From positions 16,404,464 through 16,468,463 of the forward strand of contig NC_045143.1 of assembly GCF_008831285.2 (NCBI RefSeq): DNA of 64,000 bases. The letters are read 5' to 3'. Below, in pieces: positions 45,801-58,925 of this stretch. The DNA is from Nymphaea colorata. Its lineage: Eukaryota; Streptophyta; Magnoliopsida; Nymphaeales; Nymphaeaceae. A program made the position numbers and the translations under genes. The notes beneath the pieces are model-generated. The model had not been told where the DNA came from, searched no databases, and saw nothing but the letters and a program-made list of their open reading frames with translations. Every line of letters starts with the position of its first letter. The first letter of the stretch is position 1.

Positions 45801-47977
45801 TTACCAAAAGAAAGAAAAGGGGCCAAAAAAAATAAATGAAAGATAAAAGCACAAAATGAAAATTCAGACAAAAGAACTTCTCCAAGGAAATAACAAAACT
45901 GAGTTCAGAATGAAGCACAAAATGAAAATTCAGCCGAAATATCTTCTTTGAGGCTCAGAATGCTGATAACTGAGTATTGCCCAAGTTACAGAGAGATGAT
46001 CAGAACAAATTTACATTTACAAGGGATAATAGTATACTTTGTGACTAAACACATGATACAGCTGTATAAACAAGTCCTAAGCTTTTCTGCATCCTTGTTT
46101 CCGCCAAGGAAGTTAACTTTGAGTGTGGATTCCCATTTATTCCCCTTGATTTGAATTATTCATCATAGGAATTCGTGACAACAAAAACATGCATGACAAG
46201 GTTCGTTACTTAGTTGTGTAATATTGTACCTATCAAGTAGAACATTTAGACTTGAGATTAAAACAATAGGCTTAAGATTCCTCATAGCCCACCTCCTCCA
46301 TTCTCTTCAATATTGAACTTAGAAACTACATTGAAATTCATAATAGAAATGCACTTTTTTTTTTCTCTTTCTTCTTCTTCTTTTCCTAAACCTGGAGGAG
46401 CCTCTCTGCCAAGCAAACTATTATTGAACTTTCTCTCTCATAAATTAAGATGCATAACATTTCATAATATAAAGAACTGCATAGCTAAACCTTTTACAAA
46501 TAATTCTCTTAATGATGCCGCAGCTGCAATTAGAAACAGGAAGTAAAGGCAAGGTTATTATGTGGTTGAAACGGAAAGATGCATTAACCAGAAAGTTTTG
46601 TGACAAGGTGTCGCCGGTTTTACAAAATGCAAGGTTATTATGGCTGACAGCATAGCGGAATGATGAATATAACTATGCCAATGATTTCTGTTGCTCAAAA
46701 TATGATAATAATGACACGGCTCACTGCATACGCATCTGAAAAGGGATTTAAGACTGATGATTTAGCATGTTGATAAGGAGAAATAGAAACTCACCAAGAA
46801 GAAGGAAAAGAAAATGAACGTAAAGACGGTCTCACTAATGTATCCTTTTTCTGGACCAAGCTCCTGAGACATGAAAGCCGATTGAATCATTCTCCAAATG
46901 CACTAAGAAGACCAATCATCCAAGAAAAGCAAGGGTATACCTACTGGAAGAATTGCGAATCCAACATCTTGAAGTATTGGACCAGGACGATGCAAATAAT
47001 GAACTCCTCGAGCAGCCAATCCGTGCAGATACTGCACAGCGAATAGATGGTAAGCATAACTCGTCGTAAGGTGTGTTCAATAATCAGAATACAAAACAGA
47101 AAGAAAATTCACCGGTCCACCAAAAAGAGTACATGAAAAAGAATAGAGCCGACTTTATGCTTGCAAGCCACACGAGGATTAAAAACAACGAGAGTGTGTT
47201 CAATCAAGAAAACCTCCGTCAACCTACATTTCATCATTATCTTTTCAACCTCTTATGATTTCCTAATGGTCAGGACTGAGACCAGGTTGTAACGACAATG
47301 AACGGTAAATCAGAACAAAAGTCCTCCAGTACTTTAAAAGTTTTATGATTAGGCAGAAGAGAAGCTTGCACATGAAAGCAGCTTGTCTTGTAAGTCATGA
47401 AATCGATTAACTGAACTCCGAAAGGAAAGGCAGGGCCTCGATACGCCAAGATCGCATTTCGGGCTGTCAAACATTAAAGCATAAAACTGAAAAAGATACG
47501 TATAACGTATTATTGTTCGGCATGGATACAATCCGCAGTAATCAAGAAATTCGAAAGAAAAAGGGAGCAAGAGCGATCGCGAGAGAGAGAGAGAGAGAGA
47601 GAGAACCTGAAAAATGAGTCCCAGCAGAAGAAATTTCCACTTCTCGGCCAGAAGAAGCAACTCTATCGTCGTCTCCGCAGTGATCCTCCTCCATAGCTGT
47701 CAACATGCATTGACATTTGATTCAAATCAGTAAAAAGAAACAACAAAAAGAAAAATAAATGGAAGAAAATTTATTTTTCTTGGGAAATTCTCATTTCTGT
47801 CTTTGTCAGATTAAAATCGATGACTCGGATCAAGCTCCCGAAAAAGGACGGAAATGCAGAAATCGAAAAGGAGGAGGAAAAGGAAAAGGAAAAGGAGAGA
47901 AGAATGAGAAGGAGGAGGAAAAGATAACGAAAGAAAAAACGTGCCTTGGAAGCTTCGCGAGCAATGTAAAGCGTCAT
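42811..47977 (-). CDS. Inositol phosphorylceramide synthase (IPCS / ERH1 family)
   Basis: Twelve exons: 47977-47945, 47696-47607, 47031-46945, 46863-46795, 44869-44789, 44402-44331, 44020-43960, 43865-43763, 43407-43312, 43226-43177, 43099-42978 and 42891-42811. They total 314 residues. The enzyme moves phosphoinositol from phosphatidylinositol to ceramide in the Golgi. The sequence follows plant IPCS end to end: [40 protein letters not shown] and a C-terminus RPRTQVNGK...MNGA. Six membrane segments are expected. The catalytic triad of the sphingomyelin-synthase family is H181 ([10 protein letters not shown]) with H222 and D226 (SRKHYTVD). Intron 1 begins with GC instead of GT (CCAAG/GCACGT) and is needed to give EASKLWRR. 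An in-frame ATG at 47992 could add five residues (MTDRG). All other introns are GT-AG. Confidence 0.95.
43734..43762. repeat. GA/CT microsatellite abutting the IPCS exon 8 donor
   Basis: The run begins at the splice junction itself (AAGAG/GTCTCTCTCT in mRNA sense), so the donor is part of the repeat. Confidence 0.9.
47581..47604. repeat. GA/CT microsatellite abutting the IPCS exon 2 donor
   Basis: In mRNA sense the intron starts TTTCAG/GTTCTCTCTCTC, with the CT run starting two bases after the GT. Confidence 0.9.
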
Positions 47978-48423
47978 CCCTCGATCCGTCATTCACTGCC
48001 ATATTACTTCACATTCCGCCGATGAAAGTCGGCATCCTTTCCCCCCCAAACCCGCTCGCAAAAGGAGAAACAGAAAAAAAGAACAAGAAAGGAGGCACAA
48101 CCGAACCCTCTCCCTGCAGCTGCCCAACACGATTATCCTCCGATCAAGCACCGGATCGCTCCTGTCACAGAAACCGAGAGTTCTCCACCACTACTAACGA
48201 TGATCCTCAGCCGGAAACCGGTCGTTTACCTCCCTTCCACGGCAAACCGGCCAGGGATCGCAGATCTCTCCGCAGAAATAAAAAGCTCCCGCCTCCTCCA
48301 ACTCAAATTACAGAGACATCAGGATCTACGACAGATTTTTTTTTTTTTTTCGGTCGAAGAAGGCGATTCAGCAGGAACAGAGGTCGCCGGATCTACTCCG
48401 AACCGAACGTCAGTCCTCGCAAG

Positions 48424-48431
48424 ATTTTATA
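48424..48431 (-). promoter_or_regulatory. Candidate TATA box of the IPCS gene
   Basis: TATAAAAT on the minus strand lies about 450 bp before the start codon. It would imply a leader of about 420 nt covering the GC- and GA-rich DNA at 47980-48400. Confidence 0.4.
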
Positions 48432-51400
48432 CAGGGATTATCCTTCCGCGACCCTTCTCTTTCCTCCTCTCTGGCTGCTTCCTACGGTTGGCACGCGGTT
48501 CGGGAGTCGCCGGGGAGGGCCCTCTCCAGAGCCAAGAGAAAGAGAGAGAGAGAAAGGGTTGAAAGGGATACAGGGGAGGAGAGAGGGAGAAAATTAAAAG
48601 GGAGGCAAATATCCCTCTAAAATTGAGATCCCAACAAAACAAAAAAAAGAAAGAAGAAAACAAGCCCTGGAGCGTTTTTAACTCCTGGAGAACTCACCGG
48701 TCCGTGCGACGCGTGGGCGCGGGCCAACCCCCCGGTTCTTCTTAACGTTAATTCAAACTAACCTCTTCTCCGGGACGTGGATGGCGTTTTTAACGGCATG
48801 AAAACCAGCTTTCGCGGTTGTTGAATTCAGAGGTGAAGCTATTTTCGGGGCGCTCGTGACCGTTTGGGCACAAAATGAATGACATTTGCAGCTGCCACGT
48901 TGCTGTTTCGAGAAAAATGTGCGCATGAAGATTGAGGAAGGCTCGAATCGCTTCTGACAAATTTTGACTACTTAAACAGCAATTTAGTACAGGCAGGCAA
49001 TAAAACGTAGATCGTCTGGGATATCGAGAAATATGGTAGCAAAAAAAATGAAGTTGATAGAATTTGGAAAAAAACGGATACAAATTTGTGACGTATTGAA
49101 CTGATCGGGATTTAGCGAGATTTTCTCCAGAACCATTTGTTTGCGAGGAGCAGACGAGAACTTCACGCTGTTTATTTATCGCTGTTATTTTGAAAATGTC
49201 GTGTAGTCTTCACGGTTTGCTTGCTAGGCAAGGCTTTTAGGAACGTTTCAAACTTTCAAATCAATCTGCCGAAGTTGAACGTCAACGGGCGACTGCGTAG
49301 AAGGGCAGAGCAGCCGAGAGGTTGAATTTGACTAATTTTTCCCGGGCACGCGGGTTTTGAAGATTTTACATAGAAAGAAACTCGGCTCCAACCCAACCCA
49401 TGAGTTATATATATAAGCTAAGGAGTTGCCGTTGGGAGGGAGGGGCTGTCCGATCTTCAGTTCAAGGTCTCGTGGTTGGTGAAATAATTTTGCTCTGATG
49501 GTGGTTGTTATGGATCCCGAATGTCAACTTTCGAATCTGATGGCCTTAATGGCGTGTGATATCTGAATATGGGTGGGCCGGGCGGGGGCGGCAGACCCCC
49601 CCCCCTCTAAAGACATCCTGAAATATTTGAATTTGAGCTGGTGGATAGAAATTTATGGATAAATATTTGTCTCCTAGCTCCGAAACTTTCTTCAATTCTT
49701 CGTTGAGCGGGTGAGGGAAGATTAATCGGGTGATGGAATACTTTAAAATCCTTCATTTTTTAGAGCATAACTCGACCTCCCCCTCGATTAGGTCGTCTTA
49801 ACCTTAATTGATGGAATGAGGAGTCGTGTATTTAGAATAGAATTGTGGGTTTTTTACCTTGTTCGAAATATCTAAGCATGGCGATGTTATTATCGGTGCC
49901 TAGAAACTTTTGTATCAGCTTGCCTCCAACAAAAGAAACATTAGAAACGAACGATGACAATTAATGAAGACATGACATTAATTTTTTCAGCCTTTTGCAT
50001 GCTTGGTTTGAAAAGTTTGGGAATTTGCGGATATTCGGCTGTGAACTACTTTTATGATCTAGTGACTTGCTCTTCCACTTAGAGTTGAGTTGAATTGAAG
50101 CAAGCGAGAAACGTGAGTTGAGAAAAGGCATAAAACGAAGGGCAGGGGAGAGCTGATGGTGGTGAGGAAGAGGAATGAAATGAAGAATGGCTGGCCCGCC
50201 CGCCGGCCACCGCTTTGCATCATCCGAGAGCCCAAAATGGAAGGGAAGGGACGACACCCAGCTCATCCCATTTAATGATCACATGCTACATCTCCTCCAC
50301 GCCACCGAAAGGAATTGGTTGCCTTGGGCAAGCAAGCGCGAAGGAAGGCCTTTCCTTTTCTCGTTTGGGCAAAAAGATGAGATGAGTGCGTCGTCAAGGG
50401 GCGGCTGGGCTCACCAACCCCTCCCCACCCTCGATGAAAGTGGTCAGAAGACACGGAGAGTTCCTTCTTCAAAGCAAGTCCCCCGGCACGGAACTCGACC
50501 TTGCCTCGGCGGCCGAAAATGCGTCTGCTTCTTGCCCATGCTATGTGCATTGGGATCATCAATTGGCAGTTTCTATAAAACGCATTACAAAGATGAGCCC
50601 CTCCATAAAAAAAAAAAATTGATAAATTTTATTCACAACTGAACTGAAATTTATGGGTCCCGGAATCGGAAAAGGATTCCATAACTGCTCTGCTCGTGGA
50701 GAAAACGCACAGCAAATCCCAGTTGGGTGAGTCCACGGCGAGAAATAGAATGAAATGAAACTCTTCCGTCGGCCGTCCATCTATCTATCTCTGGTTGGCA
50801 CATTGTACGTGCAGGATGCGAAAACAGGTGGGTCCTACCTTGTGGAATCCAGCACTACAGAATGACAAGGTTATCCCCGCCCCGGTCCGCAGTTGAACCG
50901 GGTTTGCCTTCCAACCCTTGGCCTTGATTGATTCCCCACAGTTTACGTGACGTCGCGGTTCCATTAACTAAGCCGAGATGCTGACCTGGCACAACTACGA
51001 CAAAATAAGAAATTGAAAGCATTATAATATCGGCCACAGTGACAAGAGAATTCCGTCCGGGTTGGACCCAACTCCTCCCAATCGGCATTTTACATGGATC
51101 AGGTATTACCATGCAGGATCCACTGTTCATATATCTGGATCAGAACCTAAAATAGCGAAGCTCAACTCCTTCGATATTGGATCGTTGTAAATCATCAACC
51201 CTGTTGTGTTGATTACGTCCGTTCCGTTTTGGAGCCCCCTCCAAGATCCGGCCATCAAAGCCAGCCTGTGCCACCCAAGACCCAAACCCACAAGAAACTT
51301 TTGGTTTTGGGTTGGGTCTGCACGTGCTCTCACGTGGGAGGGTGCGGCTCCGTGACTGGTCTGGTCTGGTCTGACCCACTTTAATGAGTCGGGTCCACGG

Positions 51401-53205
51401 TGACGGGTCGAACCATAATTTATTAGGTGCCATCTTCGAACATGCTATGCTGTCCGTTGCTTATCATCTGACAGTTTGGTGCGAGTTGCATAGCGTTTGT
51501 TTGAGCATCCATATCCAACTATGGATCGGATTTGCAGGCAGATAGATATCTCCTCAGAGCTGAGCTGACTAAGGTTTTGATCATTGAAAATATATTTCAC
51601 AAACCAAGCCACTAACTTTTTCTTTCATTCAATATCTTCTGAAAATTAAAATGATGCATCCCAAACTTTTCAAAAGTGTAGAGAAGAGAGCCGGCTAATC
51701 AAACATCTTCTTAGGCATCCTTTTCTCTCCAGTATATATATTTTTAACAGAAAAAAAGAACTTTTTCGTTTGTTCATATATCCGATTCTGCAAATGGGGA
51801 GTTAACTATCCATTTCCGCTTTCACCGAAAGTCCAAATAAGATGCGCAGGACCCAAAGGATGACAGGCATCTGTGTCCAAATCAGACTGGTGGCCTTCCT
51901 TTTTATCTTTTTTATGATCAAAAGGTTAGGCCGGGATATTATAAACGCTTCGGACTGAGATTTTATCTGATTAACAATGGATCCAACTTTCACATCTAAC
52001 TCTATTGTGCATTCTAATTGAAAGTGTGGAAATGACTTGGGACTCTGTCGCAGATTCGGCCAAGAAAGTCACACAACTAATCGGAATCCGGTTCTTAATT
52101 TGATTCCCTTTTCACCAACAAACTCAAGCAATGGAATTTGGTTCAATTGGATTACTCCAACCCACCATCGCCTTTCATCCCTTTTGACTCCAACGCAACA
52201 TCTTCCGGTGCCTTCAAGTTGAGTTCTTTGCTTGCTGGGCAGAAAGAATGAGCAGATCCAAACACATGAACTGAGAATGACCCCATTTGTCTTGTGTAAA
52301 GGTGAGTGACCAATAAAGTGTAAAATGTGGGTCGGACAATTTAATGCTTTCATTGAGAGGTTACACGAACCCGATGAGTTGATTTGCAATAGAGTTACTG
52401 TGTTGATTGATTTGCTCAATCGTTTGTGTTTCTAATTCCTCCTGGCAAAACAGAGGGCCCCCAATTATAAATAAGAGGAAATGGCGGAAAGGAGTGCTTT
52501 AATTGGTGGAATCACTGGAATGGAATTTGGTTGGCAATGGGATATATATATACATATATGTATCGTCATGCATGCAATAAATATAAAGCCAAGTAGAGCA
52601 ATTGTAGTTCAAAATATTGTGGGTGACGACGACGCTAAACTTGAACCTGGTTAGTTGGAGAATTTTATCCCTTACAATCAGCAAGCATGACGCGCACAAG
52701 ATTAATAGAAAGGCAAATCTTTTATAATTTAAGCAACAACGATTATGCACGATGCACGGGAAAGAGATTTCTTTCAATTAACTTGTGGATTGGATGATGA
52801 TGCCAGGATTCTTTTTGTTGTTGGAACGAGTTGAAGGCCGGGAAGAAGTAAATCCGAATTTATAGAAACGAGGGTAGCATTGAAGGCCTGGTTTGCCTTA
52901 AACAAGGAAATGAAGATGGTAAAAGTATGAGATGTACAACAATCAAACACGAACATGTTTTTGGTATGCTCTCAAAATTTTAATGCGTTTCCATGATGAA
53001 GTACTCAATTTATATGTTGCTTGCTGTACTTTAATGTTAGTAGTGAGAGGTTGGAGCTAGGGCCAGTCAACTGCACAAACAAATAGTCGAAGCTTGGTGT
53101 GGGAAGAAATTGAACCTTGCATGTATGTGAGCAATTGACAAATTTCTGCCCAATTTATGAACATTATTTTGGCTGACCGGTTGTGAAAACACAACCCCGT
53201 CCACT
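48432..53205. other. Intergenic; no gene seen
   Basis: The first few hundred bases are IPCS upstream DNA. A GC-richer patch lies at 50180-50560 with overlapping frames on both strands and TCTATAAAAC at 50571, but no recognisable protein. The rest is AT-rich with short frames only. Confidence 0.45.
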
Positions 53206-53902
53206 CTTGGTGTCACGGGCCGAGTTAGGCGTTCCCCAAAGCCTTCGGCCAGCCGTCTCTCTCTTAAGCTAGCTGAAGCATTCATCTTTTCTTCGGGACT
53301 ATGGACCAGACGAGGAGTGCTAAGCACTCGGCACACCATCACCTAGGTTTATCCCATTTTCGGCCATCGACAAGCCGTGGCCATGAGGCCTTGTCAGAAC
53401 TTCGTCATTCCTCCAAGTGTTTATCTACATCCAAACGAAATCTGGGTGGGGGTAGACTTCCCTTGGGAGGAAGTCCGCAGCCGAAGCCAGTTGATGACTA
53501 TATGTCATTAAGTAAGGCGGCCGACCATCGCCCTACTCGACGATGAGCATTCACTTGCTCACTCCCACGTGACTCTACGCGGTTGTGGAACGCAGCGTAT
53601 GCGCCCAATGGAGGAATTGCCCCTAACCTACGCGCACCCCCTTGTGTATCCAAACACTACGCGTGGAGAACCCACTGGATTCCCCAACGACGGACTTGCA
53701 CTTCTAAAGGGACTGTTTACCTTGATGCATTTATATGCCTTGTCACTGCAACACCGTGCTGCTCATTCCACGTGCATTGCTTTCTGCTTGACTCGACGAC
53801 CGATTGATCCCACATGCTTCCCAAGCTGTGCCTAAACTGGCCAAGTAGCATATCCATCTAATAGCTTGGCCGGGCCAGACACAGTCGACTGACAACACTT
53901 GG
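53206..53902. mobile_element. Solo LTR with 5-bp target-site duplication
   Basis: The element proper is 53211-53897 (687 bp), starting TGTCACGGGCCGAG and ending CTGACAACA, so it has TGT...ACA ends typical of LTRs. It is flanked on both sides by the identical 5-mer CTTGG (53206-53210 and 53898-53902), the expected duplication for an LTR-retrotransposon integration. The block is GC-richer than its AT-rich surroundings. No internal gag-pol or second LTR is present, so it is the product of recombination between LTRs. The frames inside it (53301-53835) are not genes. The Gypsy or Copia class cannot be told from the LTR alone. Confidence 0.82.
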
Positions 53903-56517
53903 TGCCTAATCTTTAAATTCTCTATATTGGGCCTTGTCATAACGCATGACATCAATGCCCACTAGCGGTGCTATTCATTATCTACGAATGGGGCATCTCA
54001 GTAAGTAATTCTAGGCTGAGGTCGTGCCACTCGAGTTGCGTGTCGACCAATAGCAGAGATACATATAGGCAGGCGTGGACAGTTGTTCACACCTGCAACA
54101 AATTTTTTATTTATTTTTATATAGATTTCTCACAATTACTTACTTATTTATATATATTGTGCATGACAATTTACATGGCAGTGCCCCCTTAACTCAAAAT
54201 TTCTAACTCCACCATTGGTGTCAACGGAAGTGTTTTAATTGATGGTACGCATGAAAGGTTCAAAAGTCCTTCCTATACATAAACATTACATACTGAAATT
54301 TACATTTTAGGCTGCTTATGACATGTGAATTCAATAGTTCCAAATGATTCGTTGGATATTATATATGGCTTTTGTATATAGGAAGATTAAATGTTGAGAT
54401 TGACTTTTCAAACTTTTCAACATCATGATTGCTTACTCTGTTTCTTTACAAGCATTTAACTATTTTGGACGCTCTTCTTTCCTGCATCTTTTACCGTCTG
54501 GTACTTTTTCTTTAAAAAAAAAAAAAAAACATTTTCAGGCACCGGAACATGTTGGGGCCGTTATCGCATACTTGCTTCGAATGATGGTGATGGACAAATT
54601 TTCGTGGCAAGTTGCTTTCGAGATCAATAATTTAGAGAGGGTGCACAACAGCCTTGTAACATTCCCTTGTTTAGTTGGTACGTATTTTTGCTTTGATCAT
54701 CTGAAAGCTAAATATTTACATACAATCAGATTCAGGTATGGATTATTATATCAAATGCTTTCAGTTCGATTTCTAACTTATTTCCCTTAGTTTTCTTATC
54801 GGTTCCGATTATAGTCGTCTTTCTGTTGTCGCTTGTGCATATTCATGCTGACCAACGACCAACAACATAAAAACTTGACGTAAAAAATGCACACGTCGGC
54901 GGCGTCCAAACAAGATAGAGTTTCTACTGTTTTCCGATCGAAAACGTAACTTGCAAACCCTTAAATTGTGTGAGAGGCACTTTCGTTTTTTTTTTTTTTT
55001 TTTTTAAAGTTTTTCTTCTGCTCTTCTCATTTTAGTGCTTTGGGAAGGGGAATATTTTATTTTTGCTTTTGGACATGAGATTTTCTAACCGTTTCCACAC
55101 CCGAACACTTGTTCCCAGGAGGTTCGGACCCAAACACATAATCAGACTGGCCGAGCCACCTTCGTCCATGGGCTGACAACGACTCACGAGCAGTGGGAAG
55201 ATCAAAGCAGAGGAAGAACAAGAACTTGGCATACCAAGAAGTAGCTGGAACTGGACTCAGCAAGAACAGATTGAGATTTGGGATCCAAGTAGCCATGTCT
55301 GGTTGGTTGGGTTGGGTAGCATGTTGTAGTCACGTCCTTAGTTTGATTCTTATAGAGTGGTATCTTGATAGCATTAAGGAGTAGATCTAGAGATTAAAGA
55401 TGTCATTACGAGGTCAAGTGGGCCAGTTCTTGTTCTCCCCTCTTTTGTTATTTTCATCATCATCTCTCTCTCCTTCCCCTCCCCAATGTGTTGTGCATTA
55501 AAAAAAGTCACATAAAATAGAAAGTGGGGGTCCCTAGTTGTAAGTTTTTCTGTATTTTAAACATATTATGTGTTTTTTATATTTTCACATCTGGGTCATA
55601 ATCCAGCCAGCCTTTAGTTGCACGGTAAATTGGGACCACATTACGACATGTTAAGCATATATATATATATATATATAATCCGAATTGTTAACTAAATCCA
55701 TATCATATCCAATATTTTGTTTAATACTGAGCTGGAATCCATTAATTCCTTACACATCTGAATCCTATCCAATTAATGTCATGAGCGAATGTTCAATTCT
55801 TTTTAGTATATCGAACTTTTTCTTCAAAAGTAGTTTGGTGACACATCCATTAATCCATTGACATCCTTTATGTGTATTATCTTAAAATCCGAGCAAGGGA
55901 AGGGAGAACGTGGAAATTGACTTGAGATTTATCATGAATTTTAAGATGGAAGAAACCCTACTAATACGTGCATGTTTTAAACTTGAAAATAAAGCTGGAA
56001 AACAAAAAATGTTAGGAATGGGCTTGAAAATGTTTAAAATTAACAAGATATTAAAAATTACTGTTTAGGTTTTGTACTTTTTATTTACCTTTCTTTAACG
56101 TCATACGCGTGCGGTGAATTACATAAAAAACTGGACCGTTAAAAGGTTGGGCGTGTATTTGTTAATAGCTCAAACGTTGAGCGTCTCTTTGGATTATCCT
56201 CCAATCGACCGAAACCGCAGATTTTCCCACCCTGGATGTGTGCGTGCAGGCCACGAACTCAAGAGGACGGGTATGGAAGAGCAGTTCGACCTCCGGAGTC
56301 GTGCAGCGGTCCACTCCTGTTTCCTCTCAGTATCCACCATGAACCTTTCCTTCCCTTCTCTTTCCAGAAACCAAAACCTTCCACGAAGAATACACGCAGG
56401 CAGACAGAAGAAGAAGACTAAGAGCCACGTCGCACACGCACATGTTGTCGTTGCAGAGGAAAAGCAGCAACTGTGGCTCTTCCCATGGGTTCTCCTTCTT
56501 TGGGTTTTAGGGCGCCC
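53903..56517. other. Intergenic; DUF620 upstream region
   Basis: Positions 54181-54215 carry the phrase GTGCCCCCTTAACTC followed by AAATTTCTAACTCC, a wording often seen in plant transposon ends. An (AT)n run lies at about 55657-55677. The DNA turns GC-rich from about 56210 towards the DUF620 start. I see no gene. Confidence 0.4.
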
Positions 56518-58925
56518 ATGAGGAAACTCTGCCCTAACCTCGACCGAGAATGCACCCTCGACACCGTCCTCGAGGTCCCCGTCCCCGACGAGATGCTCGC
56601 CAGCAGGCCCAACTGTTGGCACTCCATGAAGGCCTGGCGTAGGTCCCGCCGCCGAGACAGGAGGCCCTCCTCCTCCTCCTCCTCTCCCATCCTCGGCCGC
56701 CGCAATTCCGAGCTTCAGCTCCTCCTCCGCGTCGTCGGCACTCCCCTAATCCATGTCCCCCTCCACGTCGGTCAAGCTCGCATTCGATCCTTGAAAGATC
56801 AACCCCTAGTACGATCTCCATATGCCCATTGCAGCTTCCTTTTTATGTTTCTTTTGTATCATTTTGTTTGGATCTTGTTCTGTTCACTTGTCACATCTCA
56901 GTCAAGCATGTCAGTCAATTTCCAGCAGGTTGGATCTCCGAAATCTCAATTTGGTTGCCTATAATGTGATCTGTCAAGGTGGTTCGAAAGATGATAACTT
57001 CTTCCTGTGATTCTCCATAACTTCTTCACCGCATCTTCTGATAATTTTTGGTGTCCTTCGAGGATTGTAGTTCATCTCAGCGTCTCCTTAGGAACTCTAT
57101 CATGACTTTTCTTTTTTATTGTATGATGATGCGTTTCCTTTTTTTTTTTAGTTTAATTTGTCCTTTGCTTATTTCACGCCGTATAGCACTAGTTTCTTCA
57201 AGTTCCTTGTGTTATCTTCGTTCAAAACAAGCAGTTACAATTGGCCTGTCCAATTTGAAGAACTAATTCTAAGTACTTAGTTGAAAGTCAGGATGTAAAA
57301 AATAAACGAAATGAAGGAAAATGGTACACACGAGAAAGAAGAGACCGGAAGAGAGACAATGACAAGTTCGAATAAAAGGGCTATGTCTATGCAGAAAAAG
57401 ATCACCGACTCTTTCTTCCACTTATGATTTAATCCGGACGCAAACATTCATACACGCTTTAGAACTGGTTATTAAAGGACGAATCTACAATAGCTTTATA
57501 TGAATCTTAAGGTTATAAAAGAAGATTGGAATGAAGATGTCATCTTTCTAAAAGATTTAGTAAAAAATCGTCAACCGATTGTTTTTTTCTCCGTTTCATT
57601 TTATGTAGATTATCCGTTGACTCCCTGTCGGTTAGAGATTAAGTTACAATACATGCTTTCATACGATCAATCTGTTGTTTTCTGCTAAAGCTAAGTTAGA
57701 GTGCCCCTATATATACACACTCCATACTGGGTTTCAAACAGGAAGGCCTGTAGATGAAAAAAGGAGGTCTGGTGGTGAGGAGAAAGTAATCAGGAAAATG
57801 AACAACCAGTGCTGGAAAACTTCTAATGCTAAAGAACACATTTGGGTATACAGGAATCGGGCATGGCGAGGTACATAGTCGAGCAATATGTTGCTGCAAT
57901 TGGGGGGCGCACAGCATTGAGCTCTGTGAAGAGCATGTATGCAATTGGGAAGGTGAGGATGATGACATCTGACCTCCCTGAAGGGAGTGAGGTGGTGAGG
58001 TCGGGAAGGAGCGGTGCTGCACCCAGGGATGGAGAAGGAGGCGGAAGAACAGCAACATCAGCGGAGATTGGAGGGTTCGTGTTGTGGCAGAAGGGACTGG
58101 ACCTCTGGTGCATAGAGCTGGTGATCTCGGGGCTCAAGATCAGCGCCGGGAGCGACGGGAAGGTGGCGTGGAAGCAGACGCCGTGGCATCGCTCTCGCGC
58201 CTCAAGGGGTCCGCCACCTCCCCTACGCCGTTCTCTCCAGGTAAACAATGCGTTACTGGCGGGGACAAAGTCCTCTCGCTACTAGTAATTAATTGAATCG
58301 ATGGAGAGTGTTTGAATCGCAGGGTCTTGATCCAAGGTCAGTCGCCAGCCTATTCGCCAAATCTGAATGCACCGGCGAGAAGACGATCAATGGGGAGGAC
58401 TGCTTCATACTCAAGCTCGAGGCGGAGGCACCAACTCTGAGGGCTCGAAGCAGCAATAACGTGGAGATGATACGGCACACCGTCTGGGGCTACTTCAGCC
58501 AGCGGACCGGCTTATTGGTTCGCTTCGAAGACTCGCACCTGCTGCGGATCAACGGGAAGGGAGACCGCGAGTGCACCAACTGGGAGACTACAATGGTGTC
58601 GCAGATCCAAGGCTACCGGCAAGTGGACGGCATCCTCATAGCACACGAGGGCCGGACCGAGGTCTCGTTGTTCCGGTTCGGCGAGTCGTCCACTTACTGC
58701 ACCAGAACCAGGATGGAGGAGACGTGGATCATTGAGGAGATAGAGTTCAACATATGGGGCCTATCCATAGAATGCTTCCTGCCTCCCTCGGACCTGCAAA
58801 AGGAGCAAGACGTAGCCGATGCCGCTGTCCAAGGGCCTGGATCCAAAGCTGGTTCGCCGAGGGACGTGTTCGCCATTCGCAACGAGGAGACGGATTCGAC
58901 AGATGAGGAGGAAGGTGAAAGTTGA
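56518..58925 (+). CDS. DUF620 family protein, function unknown
   Basis: Exons 56518-56808, 57854-58240 and 58323-58925 (introns 1,045 and 82 bp, GT-AG, all phase 0) encode 426 residues. The sequence matches plant DUF620 proteins throughout. The N-terminus is MRKLCPNLDRE, followed by a Ser/Arg-rich stretch. The core includes YIVEQYVAAIGG, GGFVLWQKGLDLWCIELV, SAGSDGKVAWKQTPWH and SRASRGPPPPLRR. It continues with GLDPRSVASLFAKSECTGEK, RHTVWGYFSQRTGLLVRFED and RMEETWIIEEIEFNIWGLS. The C-terminus is acidic (ETDSTDEEEGES). No signal peptide or membrane segment is seen and no biochemical activity is known for the family. An in-frame ATG at 56485 would add 11 residues; the conserved start MRKLCPN favours 56518. 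Confidence 0.93.

Noticed and set aside
47941-48597. 218-codon plus-strand ORF
   Set aside because: It is antisense to IPCS exon 1 and its leader. The composition is that of a GA/CT-rich UTR, not a protein.
53301-53835. ORFs of 74-88 codons in GC-rich DNA
   Set aside because: They lie wholly inside the solo LTR.
54425-54790. 121-codon plus-strand ORF with exon-like second half
   Set aside because: It includes a poly-A-coded lysine run and has no known relative; evidence is too thin to call an exon.
57829-58248. Minus-strand ORFs opposite DUF620 exon 2
   Set aside because: They are shadows of the GC-rich coding exon.
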